Shown one piece after another: positions 1-8,751 of a DNA stretch of 64,000 nucleotides. Source of the DNA: Pseudomonas azotoformans (GTDB lineage: Bacteria > Pseudomonadota > Gammaproteobacteria > Pseudomonadales > Pseudomonadaceae); assembly GCF_900103345.1 (NCBI RefSeq), contig NZ_LT629702.1, positions 6,663,287-6,727,286 on the forward strand. Reading direction: 5' to 3'. The position numbers and the translations under genes were made by a program. The notes under the pieces were generated by a model. It did no database searches. It worked only from the letters and a program-made list of their open reading frames with translations, and was not told the origin of the DNA. How positions within the stretch are numbered: position 1 is the stretch's first letter; the number at the start of each line of letters is the position of its first letter.

Positions 1-570
1 CGAGATGAGTGCAGAGAATTGTGACTCTTCGACGTATTGCATTTCGTCGATAAAAATCACCAGGGCGGAGCCAACCGACTTGGCTGCCAGGCCTGCTTGC
101 TCAAGCAGTGCTGAAAGATCTGCCTCCAGATCGCCGTTATCCGCTAGGCCCGCCTCAGGTTCGAGATCCAGTCCCACCTCAATATCGGCATAGATGACTT
201 TCAGTGAGCCGGCAAAGCCTGCCAGTGCACGCAAGCCACGGCGGGCCAGATCCTTTGCCGCGTCCAGACGGCTCAGTCGCAGAAGGGCCAAACGCAACTG
301 AGGGGCGAGCAACGCCGGAAGAGATCGATTCTCAGGGGCTTCAATACGTATGGTGTGAACACCTTCCCCTTCTGCATCCAGTCGCATTTGATCGAGTAAT
401 ACCGTTTTTCCAACCCCTCGGAGTCCGACCATCAACACGCTTTTTGCCGGACGACCTACTCGCAAGCGGGCTATACCTATCCGTACACGCTCTCGTAGCT
501 CACCTCGACCAGCAAGCTCGGGCGGCGGTGTGCCTGCTCCGGGGGAGTAGGGGTTAGTAATAGGATTCAT
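1..570 (-). CDS. P-loop ATPase (AAA/ORC-like), 5' part only
   Basis: An open frame starts with ATG at 568-570 on the minus strand and leaves the window at base 1 after 190 codons, so only the N-terminal half is present. The protein opens MNPITNPYSPG and has a Walker A motif, GLRGVGKT, near residue 50, and a hydrophobic Walker B strand ending FIDEMQ near residue 180. This layout fits AAA/ORC1-type ATPases that often carry extra C-terminal domains, but the part that would define the function lies outside the window. No neighbour suggests a role. It could belong to a mobile or defence element, or be a stand-alone ATPase. The ATPase call is firm; a specific function is not. Confidence 0.75.
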   Translation of the reverse strand, partial: MNPITNPYSPGAGTPPPELAGRGELRERVRIGIARLRVGRPAKSVLMVGLRGVGKTVLLDQMRLDAEGEGVHTIRIEAPENRSLPALLAPQLRLALLRLSRLDAAKDLARRGLRALAGFAGSLKVIYADIEVGLDLEPEAGLADNGDLEADLSALLEQAGLAAKSVGSALVIFIDEMQYVEESQFSALIS

Positions 571-783
571 GGATATACCGAAATTATCAATGTTATGTGA
601 TTTTAATAAACTAGCTAAACTCCCTACATATCTCAAGCTTTGCGCCTAGTAGGGCATATATACCGGGCGGCTCAAACAGATTGAAGCAGGGGTTGTCACA
701 ATCGCCATCGAAACCTTCCATCAAACCTTAACCAAACGTTTTTGCGTCCAGAATGTGAATGACTGCTGTAGGGAACGTCCTGC

Positions 784-1200
784 TCAACGCGCTTCAGAAC
801 CAAGCTTCTCTATGAGCGTGGTCAGCGCGCCCTTAAAGATCGGGTGCCATTCATTGGTGAGTTCGCTGCCCAAGGGGTGCCAGAAGAAGCGAAAGCAATG
901 GCCCCCATCATCTTCTGCAAAATGAGTCCAACTATCGGGAAGGTCTGCCGACACATGGCACTGGTGAAATGCCCAAGTCTGGCCGGTGATCTCTGAATGC
1001 CAGGTTCCCAAGTTCCGAATGACGTTGCCGGTTATACCGGCTTCTTCCTGTAACTCGCGAATAGCCGCAGCGGCTGTCGTTTCGTTTGGCTCAACACTGC
1101 CCTTGACCAGTTGTAAACCGGCAAGCGGGTGTTCGAATGCAAGGATTTCCAAAGTCTGTGTTGTGCGAAGGACTACGGGGCACGCCTTGGTGATGATCAT
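784..1200 (-). CDS. Nudix hydrolase
   Basis: A 138-residue protein with a complete Nudix box, G-x5-E-x7-REL-x-EE-x-G, beginning at the glycine of KGSVEPNE (about residue 34) and ending QEEAGI. Nudix enzymes hydrolyse nucleoside diphosphates linked to another group, using the box glutamates to bind Mg2+. The protein is a single domain with no extra modules, so the substrate cannot be told. It sits alone, divergent from the phosphonate operon, with its ATG at 1198-1200. It reads like many small Pseudomonas Nudix proteins annotated only to family level. Confidence 0.85.
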   Translation of the reverse strand: MIITKACPVVLRTTQTLEILAFEHPLAGLQLVKGSVEPNETTAAAAIRELQEEAGITGNVIRNLGTWHSEITGQTWAFHQCHVSADLPDSWTHFAEDDGGHCFRFFWHPLGSELTNEWHPIFKGALTTLIEKLGSEAR

Positions 1201-1346
1201 TGGGTTTGGTCGTCCAGGTTTTTTGGTTCGCTAAGGGTGGGTGGCCCTCATGCAATGACGGGAGCGCAGAATACCTCAAGGCAGACTCACCCCAACAAGC
1301 CCGCTCACCACAGTGTGGGTGTGTGCCATTTGAGTTCACTTGCAAC

Positions 1347-1399
1347 CTTTCATAAAACCTTCACCCAACCGACCCCCTCCAGTCATGTGCAAGTAATAG
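1347..1399 (+). promoter_or_regulatory. Pho-box array and -10 of the phn operon
   Basis: CTTTCATAAAACCTTCAC at 1347-1364 matches about 15 of 18 positions of the PhoB box. Half-sites recur in 11-bp phase at 1347 (CTTTCAT), 1358 (CCTTCAC) and 1380 (CAGTCAT). TAATAG at 1394-1399 follows the last half-site by 7 bases and could be the -10, as in Pho promoters where PhoB replaces the -35 contact. phnC starts 80 bases downstream. Confidence 0.7.
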
Positions 1400-1478
1400 C
1401 GCTGACACCTCCCGCGCCTACTGTCGTTTGAACTCAACCGCAGCCATCCCAGGCTGTTCAAACAAGACAGAGAAGCCC

Positions 1479-2312
1479 ATGAATCACGCTATCCATGTCG
1501 ATCACTTGAACAAGACCTTTGCGAAGAAATCCGCCTTGGTCGACCTCGAACTCACCATTGCCCCGGGTGAGATGGTCGCGCTGATTGGCGCTTCGGGTTC
1601 CGGCAAGTCCACCTTGTTGCGCCACTTGGCGGGCCTGGCCTGTTGCGACAAAAACAACGGCGGCAGCGTCAAGGTGTTGGGCCGGGAAGTGCAGGCCAGT
1701 GGACGCTTGAACGGCAAGGTGCGGCGGTTGCGCGCGGACATCGGCTACATCTTCCAGCAGTTCAACCTGGTCAATCGCCTGAGCGTGCTCGACAACGTGC
1801 TGCTCGGTTGCCTGGGCCGCATGCCGCGCTGGCGTGGCAGCCTGGGGTTGTTCAATGCCGAAGAGAAGGCGTTTGCCCTGGAGTCCCTGGCCCGCGTCGG
1901 CCTGGCCGATCTGGCGGCGCAACGTGCCTCGACCTTGTCCGGCGGCCAGCAGCAGCGCGTGGCGATTGCCCGCGCATTGACCCAGCGCGCCGAGGTGATC
2001 CTCGCCGACGAACCCATCGCCTCCCTCGACCCGGAGTCGGCGCGCAAAGTCATGGAGATCCTCGCCGACATCAACCGCCGCGACGGCAAGACCGTGGTGG
2101 TGACCCTGCATCAAGTCGATTACGCCATGCGTTATTGCCCGCGTGCCGTGGCCCTTAAAGGTGGGCGCATTCATTTCGACGGGCAGGGCAGTGCGATGAG
2201 CAGCCAGTTCCTCAACGATTTGTACGGTGCCGACGTCGACACCAGCCTGATGTTTTCCGACCAGACCCGCCACGCCACCGTCACCCCTCGGCTGACCCTG
2301 GCGCGCGCTTGA
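1479..2312 (+). CDS. phnC: Phosphonate ABC transporter ATP-binding protein PhnC
   Basis: The cytoplasmic ATPase of the PhnCDE phosphonate importer. The 277-residue protein has Walker [10 protein letters not shown], signature LSGGQQQR, Walker B VILADEP and the H-loop in VVTLHQVD. The ATG at 1479 (MNHAIHVDH) was chosen over the upstream ATG at 1428 because it follows a purine-rich stretch (agacagagaag) and gives the usual PhnC N-terminus. It is the first gene of the operon, behind a Pho-box array, and phnD follows after 32 bases. Family and context agree closely. Confidence 0.95.
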   Translation: MNHAIHVDHLNKTFAKKSALVDLELTIAPGEMVALIGASGSGKSTLLRHLAGLACCDKNNGGSVKVLGREVQASGRLNGKVRRLRADIGYIFQQFNLVNRLSVLDNVLLGCLGRMPRWRGSLGLFNAEEKAFALESLARVGLADLAAQRASTLSGGQQQRVAIARALTQRAEVILADEPIASLDPESARKVMEILADINRRDGKTVVVTLHQVDYAMRYCPRAVALKGGRIHFDGQGSAMSSQFLNDLYGADVDTSLMFSDQTRHATVTPRLTLARA

Positions 2313-2344
2313 AACCCTACTCACGACCCACAGGAAGCCTTTCC

Positions 2345-3346
2345 ATGTTGAACCGTATCGGCCATGTGTTTCTGTCTGCCGTATTGCTGGCCAGTGTCGC
2401 GCTGGGCAATGCCCACGCCGCCGACAAGGTGATCAACTTCGGCATCATGTCCACCGAGTCTTCGCAGAACCTCAAGAGCATCTGGCAGCCATTCCTGGAT
2501 GACATGCACAAGAAGACCGGCCTGACCATCAACGCCACCTTCGCCTCCGACTACGCCGGCCTGATCCAGGGCATGCGCTTCAACAAGGTCGACGTGGCCT
2601 GGCTCGGCAACAAGGCCGCGATGGAAGCGGTGGACCGTTCCAACGGTGAGATCTTCGCCCAGACCGCCGCCGCCAACGGCGCCGCCGGTTACTGGAGCGT
2701 GCTGATCGTGCGCAAGGACAGCCCGATCAACAACGTCGACGACATGCTCAAGAACGCCAAGAACCTGACCTTCGGCAACGGTGACCCGAACTCCACCTCG
2801 GGCTACCTGGTGCCGGGCTACTACGTATTCGCCAAGAACAACGTGGATGCCGCCACCGCGTTCAAGCGCACGCTCAACTCCAGCCATGAAGTCAACGCGT
2901 TGAGCGTGGCCAAGGGGCAACTGGACGTTGCCACCTTCAATACCGAGAGCTGGGAGCGTCTGGAAGTCACCCAGCCGGACAAGGCCGCCATGCTCAAGGT
3001 GATCTGGAAATCGCCGCTGATCCCGGCCGACCCGATGGTGTGGAGCAAGGCGCTGAGCGACAGCGAGAAGACCAAGATCCGCGACTTCTTTGCCCACTAC
3101 GGCGACACCGATGAAGAGAAGGCGGTGCTGAAGAACATGCAGTTGGGCAAGTTCCTGCCGTCCAGCGATGACCAACTGTTGCCGATCCGTCAGCTGGAGC
3201 TGTTCAAGCAGCGCACCACCATCAGTGCCGACGACAAGCTGGAGGCTGCCGACAAGGCCAAGAAGCTGGCGGATATCGACGCCGACCTGGCCAAGCTGCA
3301 ACAGCGCATCTCCGAGCTCGACAAAAAAACTGCGGCCAACGGCTAA
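2345..3346 (+). CDS. phnD: Phosphonate ABC transporter substrate-binding protein PhnD
   Basis: The periplasmic phosphonate receptor that delivers ligand to PhnE/PhnC. It has 333 residues with a Sec signal peptide (MLNRIGHVFLSAVLLASVAL, probable cleavage after AHA). The mature part begins ADKVINFGIMSTES, a typical PhnD opening. The ATG at 2345 follows AGGAAG at good spacing and puts the signal peptide at the N-terminus; an upstream in-frame ATG at 2309 would add residues before it. The C-terminal 35 residues are Lys/Ala/Asp-rich and probably helical, as in other PhnD proteins. The gene is separated from phnE by a REP pair. Confidence 0.95.
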   Translation: MLNRIGHVFLSAVLLASVALGNAHAADKVINFGIMSTESSQNLKSIWQPFLDDMHKKTGLTINATFASDYAGLIQGMRFNKVDVAWLGNKAAMEAVDRSNGEIFAQTAAANGAAGYWSVLIVRKDSPINNVDDMLKNAKNLTFGNGDPNSTSGYLVPGYYVFAKNNVDAATAFKRTLNSSHEVNALSVAKGQLDVATFNTESWERLEVTQPDKAAMLKVIWKSPLIPADPMVWSKALSDSEKTKIRDFFAHYGDTDEEKAVLKNMQLGKFLPSSDDQLLPIRQLELFKQRTTISADDKLEAADKAKKLADIDADLAKLQQRISELDKKTAANG

Positions 3347-3368
3347 CCCCCTGTAGGAGCCGGGTTTA

Positions 3369-3473
3369 TGTGGGAGCGGGCTTGCTCGCGAAAGCGGTGA
3401 ATCAGTCGCCGGATGCATTGAATGACACACCGCATTCGCGAGCAAGTCGAATCGTCGCACCGCCGCTCCCACA
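3369..3473. repeat. REP pair inside the phn operon, one arm interrupted
   Basis: The left arm is a full REP, TGTGGGAGCGGGCTTGCTCG. The right arm, in opposite orientation, starts CGCATTCGCGAGCAAG but is interrupted by about 15 extra bases before ending CGCTCCCACA. It lies in the 161-base phnD-phnE gap, so it is transcribed with the operon and could fold in the mRNA. Confidence 0.85.
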
Positions 3474-3507
3474 GAGATCCAGTTCCCACCGTTATTGAGA
3501 GTGCCCC

Positions 3508-4290
3508 ATGACAACCTTGCATGCTGAAGCCGTCGGCAAACGCACCTGGCCGCAATACCTCGGCTGGGGCCTGTTCCTGGTCCTGCTGGCCTGGGCCTGG
3601 CACGGCGCGGAAATGAACCCGCTGGCGCTGTACCGCGACTCCGGAAACATGGCGACCTTCGCCGCCGACTTCTTCCCGCCGGACTTCCACGAATGGCGCA
3701 GTTACCTCAAGGAGATGATCGTCACCGTGCAGATCGCCCTGTGGGGCACGGTATTGGCCATCGTCTGCTCGGTGCCGCTGGGCATCTTGTGCGCCGACAA
3801 CATCACGCCGTGGTGGGTGCACCAACCGCTGCGCCGCGTGATGGATGCGTTCCGCTCCATCAACGAAATGGTGTTCGCCATGTTGTTCGTGGTTGCCGTC
3901 GGCCTCGGCCCCTTCGCCGGCGTACTGGCGCTGTGGATCAGCACCACCGGCGTCCTCGCCAAGCTGTTCGCCGAAGCTGTCGAGGCTATCGACCCCGGCC
4001 CTGTTGAAGGCGTACGGGCCACCGGCGCCAGCGCCTTGCAGGAAGTGATCTACGGCGTGATCCCCCAAGTGATGCCGCTGTGGGTGAGCTACGCGCTGTA
4101 CCGCTTCGAAGCCAACGTGCGTTCGGCGACGGTGGTGGGCATGGTCGGCGCGGGCGGGATCGGCGTGATCCTGTGGGAAAACATCCGTGCCTTCCAGTTC
4201 GTCCAGACCTGCGCGGTGCTGCTGGTGATCATCGTGGTGGTGAGCCTGATCGACGTGCTGTCCCAACGCCTGCGCAAGCAGTTCATCTGA
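3508..4290 (+). CDS. phnE: Phosphonate ABC transporter permease PhnE
   Basis: The membrane subunit of the phosphonate importer, 260 residues with about six predicted membrane segments. The EAA-type loop that contacts PhnC is visible as [21 protein letters not shown] (about residues 168-188). The first helix is near residues 14-31, followed by a periplasmic stretch and a permease core with the MVGAGGIG motif. It is 161 bases downstream of phnD across a REP pair, and a terminator-like hairpin separates it from phnF. Length and motifs are normal for PhnE. Confidence 0.95.
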   Translation: MTTLHAEAVGKRTWPQYLGWGLFLVLLAWAWHGAEMNPLALYRDSGNMATFAADFFPPDFHEWRSYLKEMIVTVQIALWGTVLAIVCSVPLGILCADNITPWWVHQPLRRVMDAFRSINEMVFAMLFVVAVGLGPFAGVLALWISTTGVLAKLFAEAVEAIDPGPVEGVRATGASALQEVIYGVIPQVMPLWVSYALYRFEANVRSATVVGMVGAGGIGVILWENIRAFQFVQTCAVLLVIIVVVSLIDVLSQRLRKQFI

Positions 4291-4300
4291 CCTCGGAGGG

Positions 4301-4322
4301 GTGCCCGCGCGGCGCTTTTTTT
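4301..4322 (+). terminator. Terminator-like hairpin between phnE and phnF
   Basis: GTGCC (4301-4305) and GGCGC (4311-4315) form a 5-bp stem (one G-U) around a CGCGC loop, followed directly by seven T residues. A GGAGGGG at 4295-4301 lies upstream, 25 bases from the phnF start. It could partly terminate transcription between the transport genes and the rest of the operon. Confidence 0.5.
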
Positions 4323-4326
4323 AAGC

Positions 4327-5031
4327 ATGCAGTTGTCTAGACAAGATGAGCCGGTGTACCGCGAACTCGCGGATATCCTGCGCCGTGAATTAAGCAGCTA
4401 CAGCGCCGGTGATTTCCTGCCCGGCGAGGTGCACATGGCCGAGCGCTTCGGCGTCAACCGCCACACCCTGCGTCGCGCCATCGATGAGCTGGTGTTCGAA
4501 GGCAGCCTGTTACGCCGTCAGGGCAAGGGCACCCAGGTGCTCGACCGGCCGCTGATCTACCCGATGGGCGCCGAGACCTCTTACAGCCAATCCCTGTCAG
4601 CCCAGGGCGTCGGTGTGCAGGCGCTGTTGCTCAAGCGCCGCTACTGCTACGCCAGCCGTGAAGAAGCGCTGCACCTGGGGATCGCCGAAATGGCGCCGAT
4701 GATCGAGCTGCAAACCCTGCGCAAGCTCGACCACCAGCCCGTCAGCCTGATCCGCCATCGCTACTGCGCCAGCCGTGCGCCGTTGCTCGCCGACTACACC
4801 GGCGGTTCGCTGCGCCAGTACCTGCGCGAACGCGACCTGCCATTGACCCGCACCCACAGCCTGATCGGTGCGCGCCTGCCCAACCGTGACGAAGCCGCGC
4901 TGCTGATGATGCCTCGGCACTTGCCGGCCCTCACCGTATTCACCCTTTCCCGCGATCGCGACGGCCACCCGGTGGAGTTGGCGCAGTCCACCAGCCGTTC
5001 GGATCGCTTCCAGTACCAAGTGGTGACTTGA
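4327..5031 (+). CDS. phnF: GntR/HutC-family regulator PhnF
   Basis: A 234-residue cytoplasmic regulator with an N-terminal winged helix-turn-helix (residues about 10-75; FGVNRHTLRRAIDEL is the recognition helix) and a C-terminal UTRA ligand-binding domain ending in the family-typical RFQYQV. PhnF proteins in C-P lyase operons are thought to repress phn genes in response to a small ligand. The ATG at 4327 lies 36 bases after phnE behind a terminator-like hairpin and lacks a close Shine-Dalgarno. Its stop overlaps an ATG at 5031, linking it to phnG. Confidence 0.92.
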   Translation: MQLSRQDEPVYRELADILRRELSSYSAGDFLPGEVHMAERFGVNRHTLRRAIDELVFEGSLLRRQGKGTQVLDRPLIYPMGAETSYSQSLSAQGVGVQALLLKRRYCYASREEALHLGIAEMAPMIELQTLRKLDHQPVSLIRHRYCASRAPLLADYTGGSLRQYLRERDLPLTRTHSLIGARLPNRDEAALLMMPRHLPALTVFTLSRDRDGHPVELAQSTSRSDRFQYQVVT

Positions 5032-5042
5032 TGGAGACCCTG

Positions 5043-5480
5043 ATGAACCTGTCCCCGCGACAACATTGGATCGGCGTGCTGGCCCGCGCCCAGCTCAGTG
5101 AACTGCAACCCCATGAAGCGGCCTTGAAAGACGCGGAGTACCAGCTTATTCGCGCCCCGGAAATCGGCATGACCCTGGTACGCGGTCGCATGGGCGGCAA
5201 TGGCGCACCGTTCAACGTCGGTGAAATGAGCGTGACCCGCTGCGTAGTGCGCCTGGCCGATGGCCGCACCGGCTACAGCTACCTGGCCGGGCGCGACAAG
5301 GTGCATGCCGAGCTGGCCGCCCTGGCCGACGCCCATCTGCAAGGCGCGCAGCCGAGTATCTGGCTCAGCGATCTGATCACTGCCCTGGCGAACGCCCAGG
5401 TCAGGCGTCGTGCTGAAAAAGAGGCGGACACCGCTGCCACCAAAGTCGAGTTCTTCACCCTCGTGCGAGGAGAAAACTGA
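5043..5480 (+). CDS. phnG: C-P lyase subunit PhnG
   Basis: A small subunit of the PhnGHIJ core complex that attaches phosphonate to the ribose of ATP (with PhnI) and then cleaves the C-P bond (PhnJ). The protein begins MNLSPRQHWIGVLARA, a typical PhnG opening. The ATG at 5043 has GGAG seven bases upstream and is preferred to the ATG at 5031 that overlaps the phnF stop; the difference is four residues. About 145 residues, the normal size. It overlaps phnH by one base (TGATG). Confidence 0.92.
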   Translation: MNLSPRQHWIGVLARAQLSELQPHEAALKDAEYQLIRAPEIGMTLVRGRMGGNGAPFNVGEMSVTRCVVRLADGRTGYSYLAGRDKVHAELAALADAHLQGAQPSIWLSDLITALANAQVRRRAEKEADTAATKVEFFTLVRGEN

Positions 5481-6070
5481 TGAATGCGCACCTGTTGCAA
5501 CCGGCGTTTGTCGACCCGGTACTGGATGCCCAACGTGGTTTTCGCGCCGCCCTCAAGGCCCTGGCCGAACCGGGGTTGATCCAGCACCTGCCATCCGCCC
5601 CACACCTCGACGGCCTGGCGCCGGCGACGTATGCCTTGTGCCTGGCTCTGCTGGACGTGGACACGCCGCTGTGGCTTTCACCGAGCTTCGACACGCCGCT
5701 GATCCGCGCCAACCTGGCGTTCCACTGCGGTTGCCCGCTGACGTCGAGTCGCGAAGAAGCGGTGTTCGCCTTGCTCGGTGAACACGACCTGCTGGATCTG
5801 AGCGGCTTCGACCACGGCAACGACCGCTACCCCGACCAGTCCTGCACCTTGCTCGTGCAGCTCACCGACCTGGAGTCCGGTCGCGGCCTGCTCTGGCGCG
5901 GCCCGGGGATCAAGGCCCAGCGCCAGGTGCACGTGCCGGTGCCGCAAGCCTTCTGGCAGGAACGCCAACGGCGCGAAGCCTTTCCCCGTGGCCTGGACGT
6001 GCTGTTTGCCGCCGGCCATCACCTGATCGGCCTGCCACGCAGCAGCCGCCTTGCACAGGAGCACGCCTGA
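5480..6070 (+). CDS. phnH: C-P lyase subunit PhnH
   Basis: A 196-residue subunit of the C-P lyase core complex, structurally related to PLP-dependent transferases but with no cofactor site. Typical features are the N-terminal DPVLDAQRGFRAALKALAEPG segment and GPGIKAQR near the middle. An AGGAG lies just before the ATG, and both ends overlap neighbours by one base (TGATG at 5478-5482 and again at 6068-6072), which implies translational coupling. Confidence 0.94.
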   Translation: MNAHLLQPAFVDPVLDAQRGFRAALKALAEPGLIQHLPSAPHLDGLAPATYALCLALLDVDTPLWLSPSFDTPLIRANLAFHCGCPLTSSREEAVFALLGEHDLLDLSGFDHGNDRYPDQSCTLLVQLTDLESGRGLLWRGPGIKAQRQVHVPVPQAFWQERQRREAFPRGLDVLFAAGHHLIGLPRSSRLAQEHA

Positions 6071-7146
6071 TGTACGTAGCCGTCAAAGGTGGCGAACAGG
6101 CCATCGACAATGCCCACCGCCTGCTGGCAAAAAAACGCCGGGGCGATACCGCGATTCCGGAACTGAGCGTGACGCAAATCCGCGAGCAACTGCCCCTGGC
6201 CGTCGCGCGGGTGATGACCGAAGGCTCGCTGTTCGACGAAGAACTCGCCGCGCTGGCGATCAAGCAAGCGGCGGGGGACCTGGTGGAGGCGATCTTCCTG
6301 CTGCGCGCCTACCGCACCACGCTGCCGCGCTTCAGCCCGAGCCTGCCGATCGATACCGCCCGCATGTCGTTGAGTCGGCGCCTGTCAGCCACCTTCAAGG
6401 ACCTGCCCGGCGGCCAACTGCTCGGCCCGACCTTCGACTACACCCACCGCCTGCTGGATTTTGCCCTGCTGGCCGAAGGTGAGTACCCGGGGCCGCAGAC
6501 CGTGCCGGAGGCGACGCTGGAAGACTGCCCACGGGTGCTCGGCCTGCTCGCCAAAGAAGGCCTGATAAAGACCGAAACCGACGACAACGCCCGTGTTGCC
6601 GACATCACCCGCGACCCGCTGGAATACCCGGCCAGCCGCGCCGAGCGCCTGCAAGCCCTGGCCCGTGGCGACGAAGGTTTCCTGCTGGCGCTGGGGTACT
6701 CGACCCAGCGTGGCTACGGCCGCAACCACCCGTTTGCCGGTGAGATTCGCATCGGTGATGTGGAGGTGTGGATCGAACCGGAAGAACTGGGTTTCCCCAT
6801 CTGCCTGGGCAGCATCGAAGTGACCGAGTGCGAGATGGTCAACCAGTTTGTCGGTTCGGCTACCGAGCTGGCGCAGTTCACGCGGGGTTACGGCCTGGCC
6901 TTCGGGCATGCCGAGCGCAAGGCCATGGGCATGGCCCTGGTGGACCGCTCGCTGCGCGCCGAGGAGTACAACGAAGAGATCGTCTCGCCCGCCCAGCGCG
7001 AAGAGTTCGTGCTGGCCCACTGCGACAACGTCGAGGCCGCGGGCTTTGTCTCCCACCTCAAACTGCCGCACTACGTGGACTTCCAGTCCGAGCTGGAACT
7101 GATCCGCAAACTGCGCCAACCGGCCGAGGGCCCGAGCCATGAATGA
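6070..7146 (+). CDS. phnI: C-P lyase subunit PhnI
   Basis: The 358-residue nucleosidase-type subunit that, with PhnG, H and L, displaces adenine from ATP and forms ribose-1-phosphonate-5-triphosphate. The opening MYVAVKGGEQAIDNAHRLL and the internal GYGRNHPFAGEIR are characteristic. It starts with an ATG overlapping the phnH stop, with CAGGAG upstream, and overlaps phnJ by 8 bases. Full length, no disruption. Confidence 0.95.
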   Translation: MYVAVKGGEQAIDNAHRLLAKKRRGDTAIPELSVTQIREQLPLAVARVMTEGSLFDEELAALAIKQAAGDLVEAIFLLRAYRTTLPRFSPSLPIDTARMSLSRRLSATFKDLPGGQLLGPTFDYTHRLLDFALLAEGEYPGPQTVPEATLEDCPRVLGLLAKEGLIKTETDDNARVADITRDPLEYPASRAERLQALARGDEGFLLALGYSTQRGYGRNHPFAGEIRIGDVEVWIEPEELGFPICLGSIEVTECEMVNQFVGSATELAQFTRGYGLAFGHAERKAMGMALVDRSLRAEEYNEEIVSPAQREEFVLAHCDNVEAAGFVSHLKLPHYVDFQSELELIRKLRQPAEGPSHE

Positions 7147-7981
7147 CGCCGCGTACAACTTCGCCTACCTCGACGAACAGACCAAGCGCATGATCCGTCG
7201 CGCCTTGCTCAAGGCCGTCGCGATCCCCGGCTACCAGGTGCCGTTCGGTGGCCGCGAGATGCCGCTGCCTTACGGCTGGGGCACCGGCGGCATGCAATTG
7301 ACCGCCGCGATCCTGGGGGACGATGACGTGCTCAAGGTCATCGACCAGGGCGCCGACGACACCACCAACGCGGTGTCGATCCGCCGCTTTTTTGCGCGCA
7401 CCGCAGGCGTCGCCACGACCGAAGCGACCCCCGAAGCGACGGTGATCCAGACCCGCCACCGCATCCCGGAAACGCCCTTGCAGGCGAACCAGATCATGGT
7501 GTTCCAGGTGCCGATCTCAGAGCCGCTGCGTTTTATCGAACCGTCGGAAACCGAGACCCGCACCATGCACGCCCTCAATGATTACGGGGTGATGCACGTG
7601 AAGCTGTATGAGGACATCGCCACCTTCGGCCACATCGCCACGGCCTACGCCTACCCGGTGACGGTGGATGAACGCTACGTGATGGACCCGTCGCCAATCC
7701 CCAAATTCGACAACCCCAAACTCGACATGAGCCCGGCGCTGATGCTGTTTGGCGCCGGCCGCGAGAAGCGCCTGTACGCGGTGCCGCCATACACCCAGGT
7801 CACCAGCCTCGACTTTGAGGATCACCCGTTCGAAGTGCAGACGTGGGAGCACAGCTGCGCAATCTGCGGCAGCCATGAATCGTTCCTTGATGAGCTGATT
7901 CTGGATGACGCTGGAACCCAGAGTTTTGTGTGTTCCGACACGTGGTATTGCGCCCAGCGGGTGAAGGAGAACAACCAGTGA
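7139..7981 (+). CDS. phnJ: Alpha-D-ribose 1-methylphosphonate 5-phosphate C-P lyase PhnJ
   Basis: The radical-SAM enzyme that breaks the carbon-phosphorus bond, giving a hydrocarbon and ribose cyclic phosphate. It has 280 residues. The non-canonical cluster motif C-x2-C-x21-C is intact at Cys240, Cys243 and Cys265 (CAIC...C), which is diagnostic for PhnJ. A Gly-rich segment earlier (YGWGTGGMQL) is also conserved. It overlaps phnI by 8 bases and phnK by 4. All features needed for activity are present. Confidence 0.97.
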   Translation: MNDAAYNFAYLDEQTKRMIRRALLKAVAIPGYQVPFGGREMPLPYGWGTGGMQLTAAILGDDDVLKVIDQGADDTTNAVSIRRFFARTAGVATTEATPEATVIQTRHRIPETPLQANQIMVFQVPISEPLRFIEPSETETRTMHALNDYGVMHVKLYEDIATFGHIATAYAYPVTVDERYVMDPSPIPKFDNPKLDMSPALMLFGAGREKRLYAVPPYTQVTSLDFEDHPFEVQTWEHSCAICGSHESFLDELILDDAGTQSFVCSDTWYCAQRVKENNQ

Positions 7982-8751
7982 GCCAGCCGTTATTGCAAGT
8001 ACGTGACCTGTCCCTGTTGTACGGCCCGGAGAAGGGGTGCCAGGGTGTGAGCTTCGATCTGTACCCCGGCGAAGTGCTTGGGATTGTCGGTGAGTCCGGC
8101 TCGGGTAAATCCACCTTGCTTTCGTTGTTGAGCGGCCGCCTGCCACCGCAAGCCGGCAGCATTGGCTACCGCAGCCAGGACGGCGAATGGCTCGACCTCT
8201 ACAGCGCCAGCGAAGCCGAGCGCCGCACTTTGCTGCGCACCGAATGGGGCTTTGTCGAACAGAACCCGCGTGATGGTTTGCGCATGGGCGTGTCGGCCGG
8301 CGCCAACATTGGTGAACGCTTGATGGCCCAGGGCGTGCGCAATTACGCGCAACTGCGTGGCGCCGGCCTGGACTGGCTGGCGCAGGTGGAGATCGACCCA
8401 CAACGCATCGACGACCTGCCACGCACCTTTTCCGGCGGCATGCAGCAGCGCCTGCAAATTGCCCGCAACCTGGTTTCCAGCCCACGGCTGGTGTTCATGG
8501 ACGAACCCACCGGCGGCCTCGACGTGTCGGTGCAGGCACGCCTGCTCGACCTGCTGCGCGGCCTGGTGCGTGAACTGGATTTGGCGGTGGTGATCGTCAC
8601 CCACGACCTGGCCGTGGCACGCCTGTTGGCCGACCGCCTGATGGTGATGCGTCGCTCCCGTGTAGTGGAAACCGGGCTCACCGACCAGATCCTCGACGAT
8701 CCACAGCACCCTTACTCTCAACTGCTGGTGTCTTCGGTATTGCAGCCATGA
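7978..8751 (+). CDS. phnK: C-P lyase ATP-binding protein PhnK
   Basis: An ABC-type ATPase that binds the PhnGHIJ core. About 257 residues with Walker [10 protein letters not shown], signature FSGGMQQR, Walker B LVFMDEP and an H-loop in VIVTHDL. The start is taken as GTG at 7978 because AAGGAG lies 8 bases upstream and it overlaps the phnJ stop; the ATG at 7930 lies well inside phnJ and would add 16 atypical residues. Despite its transporter-like fold it is not an importer subunit. Confidence 0.93.
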   Translation: MSQPLLQVRDLSLLYGPEKGCQGVSFDLYPGEVLGIVGESGSGKSTLLSLLSGRLPPQAGSIGYRSQDGEWLDLYSASEAERRTLLRTEWGFVEQNPRDGLRMGVSAGANIGERLMAQGVRNYAQLRGAGLDWLAQVEIDPQRIDDLPRTFSGGMQQRLQIARNLVSSPRLVFMDEPTGGLDVSVQARLLDLLRGLVRELDLAVVIVTHDLAVARLLADRLMVMRRSRVVETGLTDQILDDPQHPYSQLLVSSVLQP

